Positions 63,222-64,000 of a DNA stretch of 64,000 nt are shown here, one piece after another. The notes under the pieces are model-generated. The model worked only from the letters and a program-made list of their open reading frames with translations, ran no database searches and was not told where the DNA came from. The position numbers and the translations under genes were made by a program. How positions within the stretch are numbered: position 1 is the stretch's first letter; each line of letters begins with the position of its first letter. The DNA comes from Streptomyces triticirhizae (GTDB taxonomy: Bacteria > Actinomycetota > Actinomycetes > Streptomycetales > Streptomycetaceae): contig NZ_RFFJ01000002.1 in assembly GCF_003696235.1 (NCBI RefSeq), forward strand, positions 44,226 through 108,225, given 5' to 3'.

Positions 63222-63232
63222 GCCGCCCACCG

Positions 63233-63273
63233 GAACGACCGGGCCGGCCCCCCGCCCCGGCCCGGTCGTTCCC
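63233..63273. terminator. Bidirectional terminator between the chitinase and LuxR-type genes
   Basis: GGAACGACCGGGCCGG (63233-63248) pairs perfectly with CCGGCCCGGTCGTTCC (63258-63273), a 16-bp stem with a 9-nt loop, 12 nt after the chitinase stop and between convergent genes. Confidence 0.85.
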
Positions 63274-63295
63274 GTTCTCGTGGGTTCGGGCCCGG

Positions 63296-64000
63296 TCAGG
63301 CGAACGGGGCGCCCGCCTCGACCAGGCCGAACGACCGGGCGGCGGCGGCCGCCTCGCCCCGCGAGGCCACGTCCAACTTGTCCAGGATGTTGGCGACATG
63401 GAACTTCACCGTGTGCTCGCTGATGCCCAGCAGCTCCGCGATCCGCCGGTTGCGGTGCCCCGAGGAGAGCAGGCGCAGCACGTCCAGCTCCCGTGGGTTG
63501 AGTGAGGCCGGCGGCTGCTGGCGCTGCCCCTTCGCCGAGGCCAGCGGCAGCGCCACGACCAGGGTGGTGCCCCAGCCCGGCACCGCGTCCAGCGTCACCT
63601 CGGCGTCCAGCGCCGCCAGTCCTTCGGCCAGCCGCCGGATGCCGGGATGGTCGGTCGTCAACTCGCCGGGCCCGTCGTCCCGCACCGACAGCCGCAGCGC
63701 CCCGCCGTCCACCGTCCAGGCCACCCGCACCCGGCCGAGACCCGGCTGCTCCAGCATCGTCAACACGGCGCCGCGCACCGTCGCGTAGGCCGCGTCGGCG
63801 ACGGGGGCCGGCAGCGGCCGGTCCGGCTCCTCGGGCTCCCCCAGCTCCAGCCGCACGTCGTTGTGTCGCATCAACAGCACCAGCTTGTCGGCCAGTCGGG
63901 AGAAGACGTCCGCCACGCTCTCCGCCGGGCCGCCCGCGCCCGGCCCGCGCTCGCCCGCCGCCCGCAGCTCCACCAGCGCGGCGGCGGCCAGGTCGGTCGC
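63296..64000 (-). CDS. LuxR-type regulator with histidine-kinase-like ATPase region (5'-truncated)
   Basis: The visible 234 C-terminal residues continue beyond the window end. An HATPase-like segment ([63 protein letters not shown], with DDGPG and GWGT as N/G-box-like motifs) is followed by a LuxR helix-turn-helix ([52 protein letters not shown]). Such fusions combine sensing and DNA binding. The frame is open to the window edge, so start and sensor domain cannot be seen. It is convergent with the chitinase. Confidence 0.85.
   Translation of the reverse strand, partial: ATDLAAAALVELRAAGERGPGAGGPAESVADVFSRLADKLVLLMRHNDVRLELGEPEEPDRPLPAPVADAAYATVRGAVLTMLEQPGLGRVRVAWTVDGGALRLSVRDDGPGELTTDHPGIRRLAEGLAALDAEVTLDAVPGWGTTLVVALPLASAKGQRQQPPASLNPRELDVLRLLSSGHRNRRIAELLGISEHTVKFHVANILDKLDVASRGEAAAAARSFGLVEAGAPFA

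Overview
The window is a G+C-rich actinobacterial chromosome segment, almost certainly from Streptomyces or a close relative. The evidence is WhiA, a mycothiol-dependent-type enzyme, frequent GTG starts, an ANTAR response regulator, and a gene order (opcA-pgl-pgi, secG-tpi-pgk-gap-whiA-yvcK-rapZ-uvrC, uvrA, uvrB, coaE-rpsA, polA, livKHMGF, pyk) that follows the S. coelicolor core. I see no phage, transposon, CRISPR array or rRNA operon. There is one tRNA (Leu-CAA).

Layout. 1-11 kb is central carbon metabolism: opcA-pgl (+), then on the minus strand pgi, an RbpA-family protein, secG, tpiA, pgk, gap and the whiA-yvcK-rapZ developmental/cell-wall block. 11-25 kb is DNA repair (uvrC, uvrA, uvrB, ogt) interleaved with a metallo-hydrolase, a DinB/MDMPI-like protein, a large secreted glycosidase-phosphoesterase fusion and a secreted glycerophosphodiesterase. 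25-28 kb holds an FAD oxidoreductase with an ECF41-type sigma factor. 28-36 kb is an accessory stretch: M23 peptidase, PIG-L deacetylase, an exonuclease fusion, a PemK/MazF-like protein, small unknowns, a FUSC-type membrane protein, and a small protein ending in an amyloid-signalling-like motif. 36-44 kb returns to core genes (coaE, PAC2, rpsA, a lytic transglycosylase, polA). 44-47 kb has a molybdopterin oxidoreductase and a PaaI thioesterase. 47-53 kb is a branched-chain amino-acid ABC operon. 53-56 kb has an ANTAR regulator, tRNA-Leu and pyk. 56-64 kb has a siderophore-type decarboxylase/N-hydroxylase pair, aminopeptidase N, a DasR-type-controlled GH18 chitinase and a LuxR-type regulator cut by the window end.

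The most striking pattern is regulatory. The sequence TTGTCAGTG-N8-TAnnnT, the published LexA-independent (RecA-NDp/PafBC) DNA-damage promoter of actinobacteria, sits before uvrA, uvrB, uvrC, ogt, polA (with a weaker -10) and a PaaI thioesterase, and once with no gene behind it. At five of these sites the start codon lies exactly 7 nt after the -10 box, which predicts leaderless mRNAs. Other candidate sites are an 11-nt-periodic PHO box before the glycerophosphodiesterase, an ECF41 promoter before the oxidoreductase-sigma pair, a DasR-like site before the chitinase and an iron-box-like site before the decarboxylase.

Sequence quality needs care in two places. ogt carries two compensating one-base shifts in C and G runs, and 47162-47279 is an implausible block of G and C homopolymers just after the liv operon.
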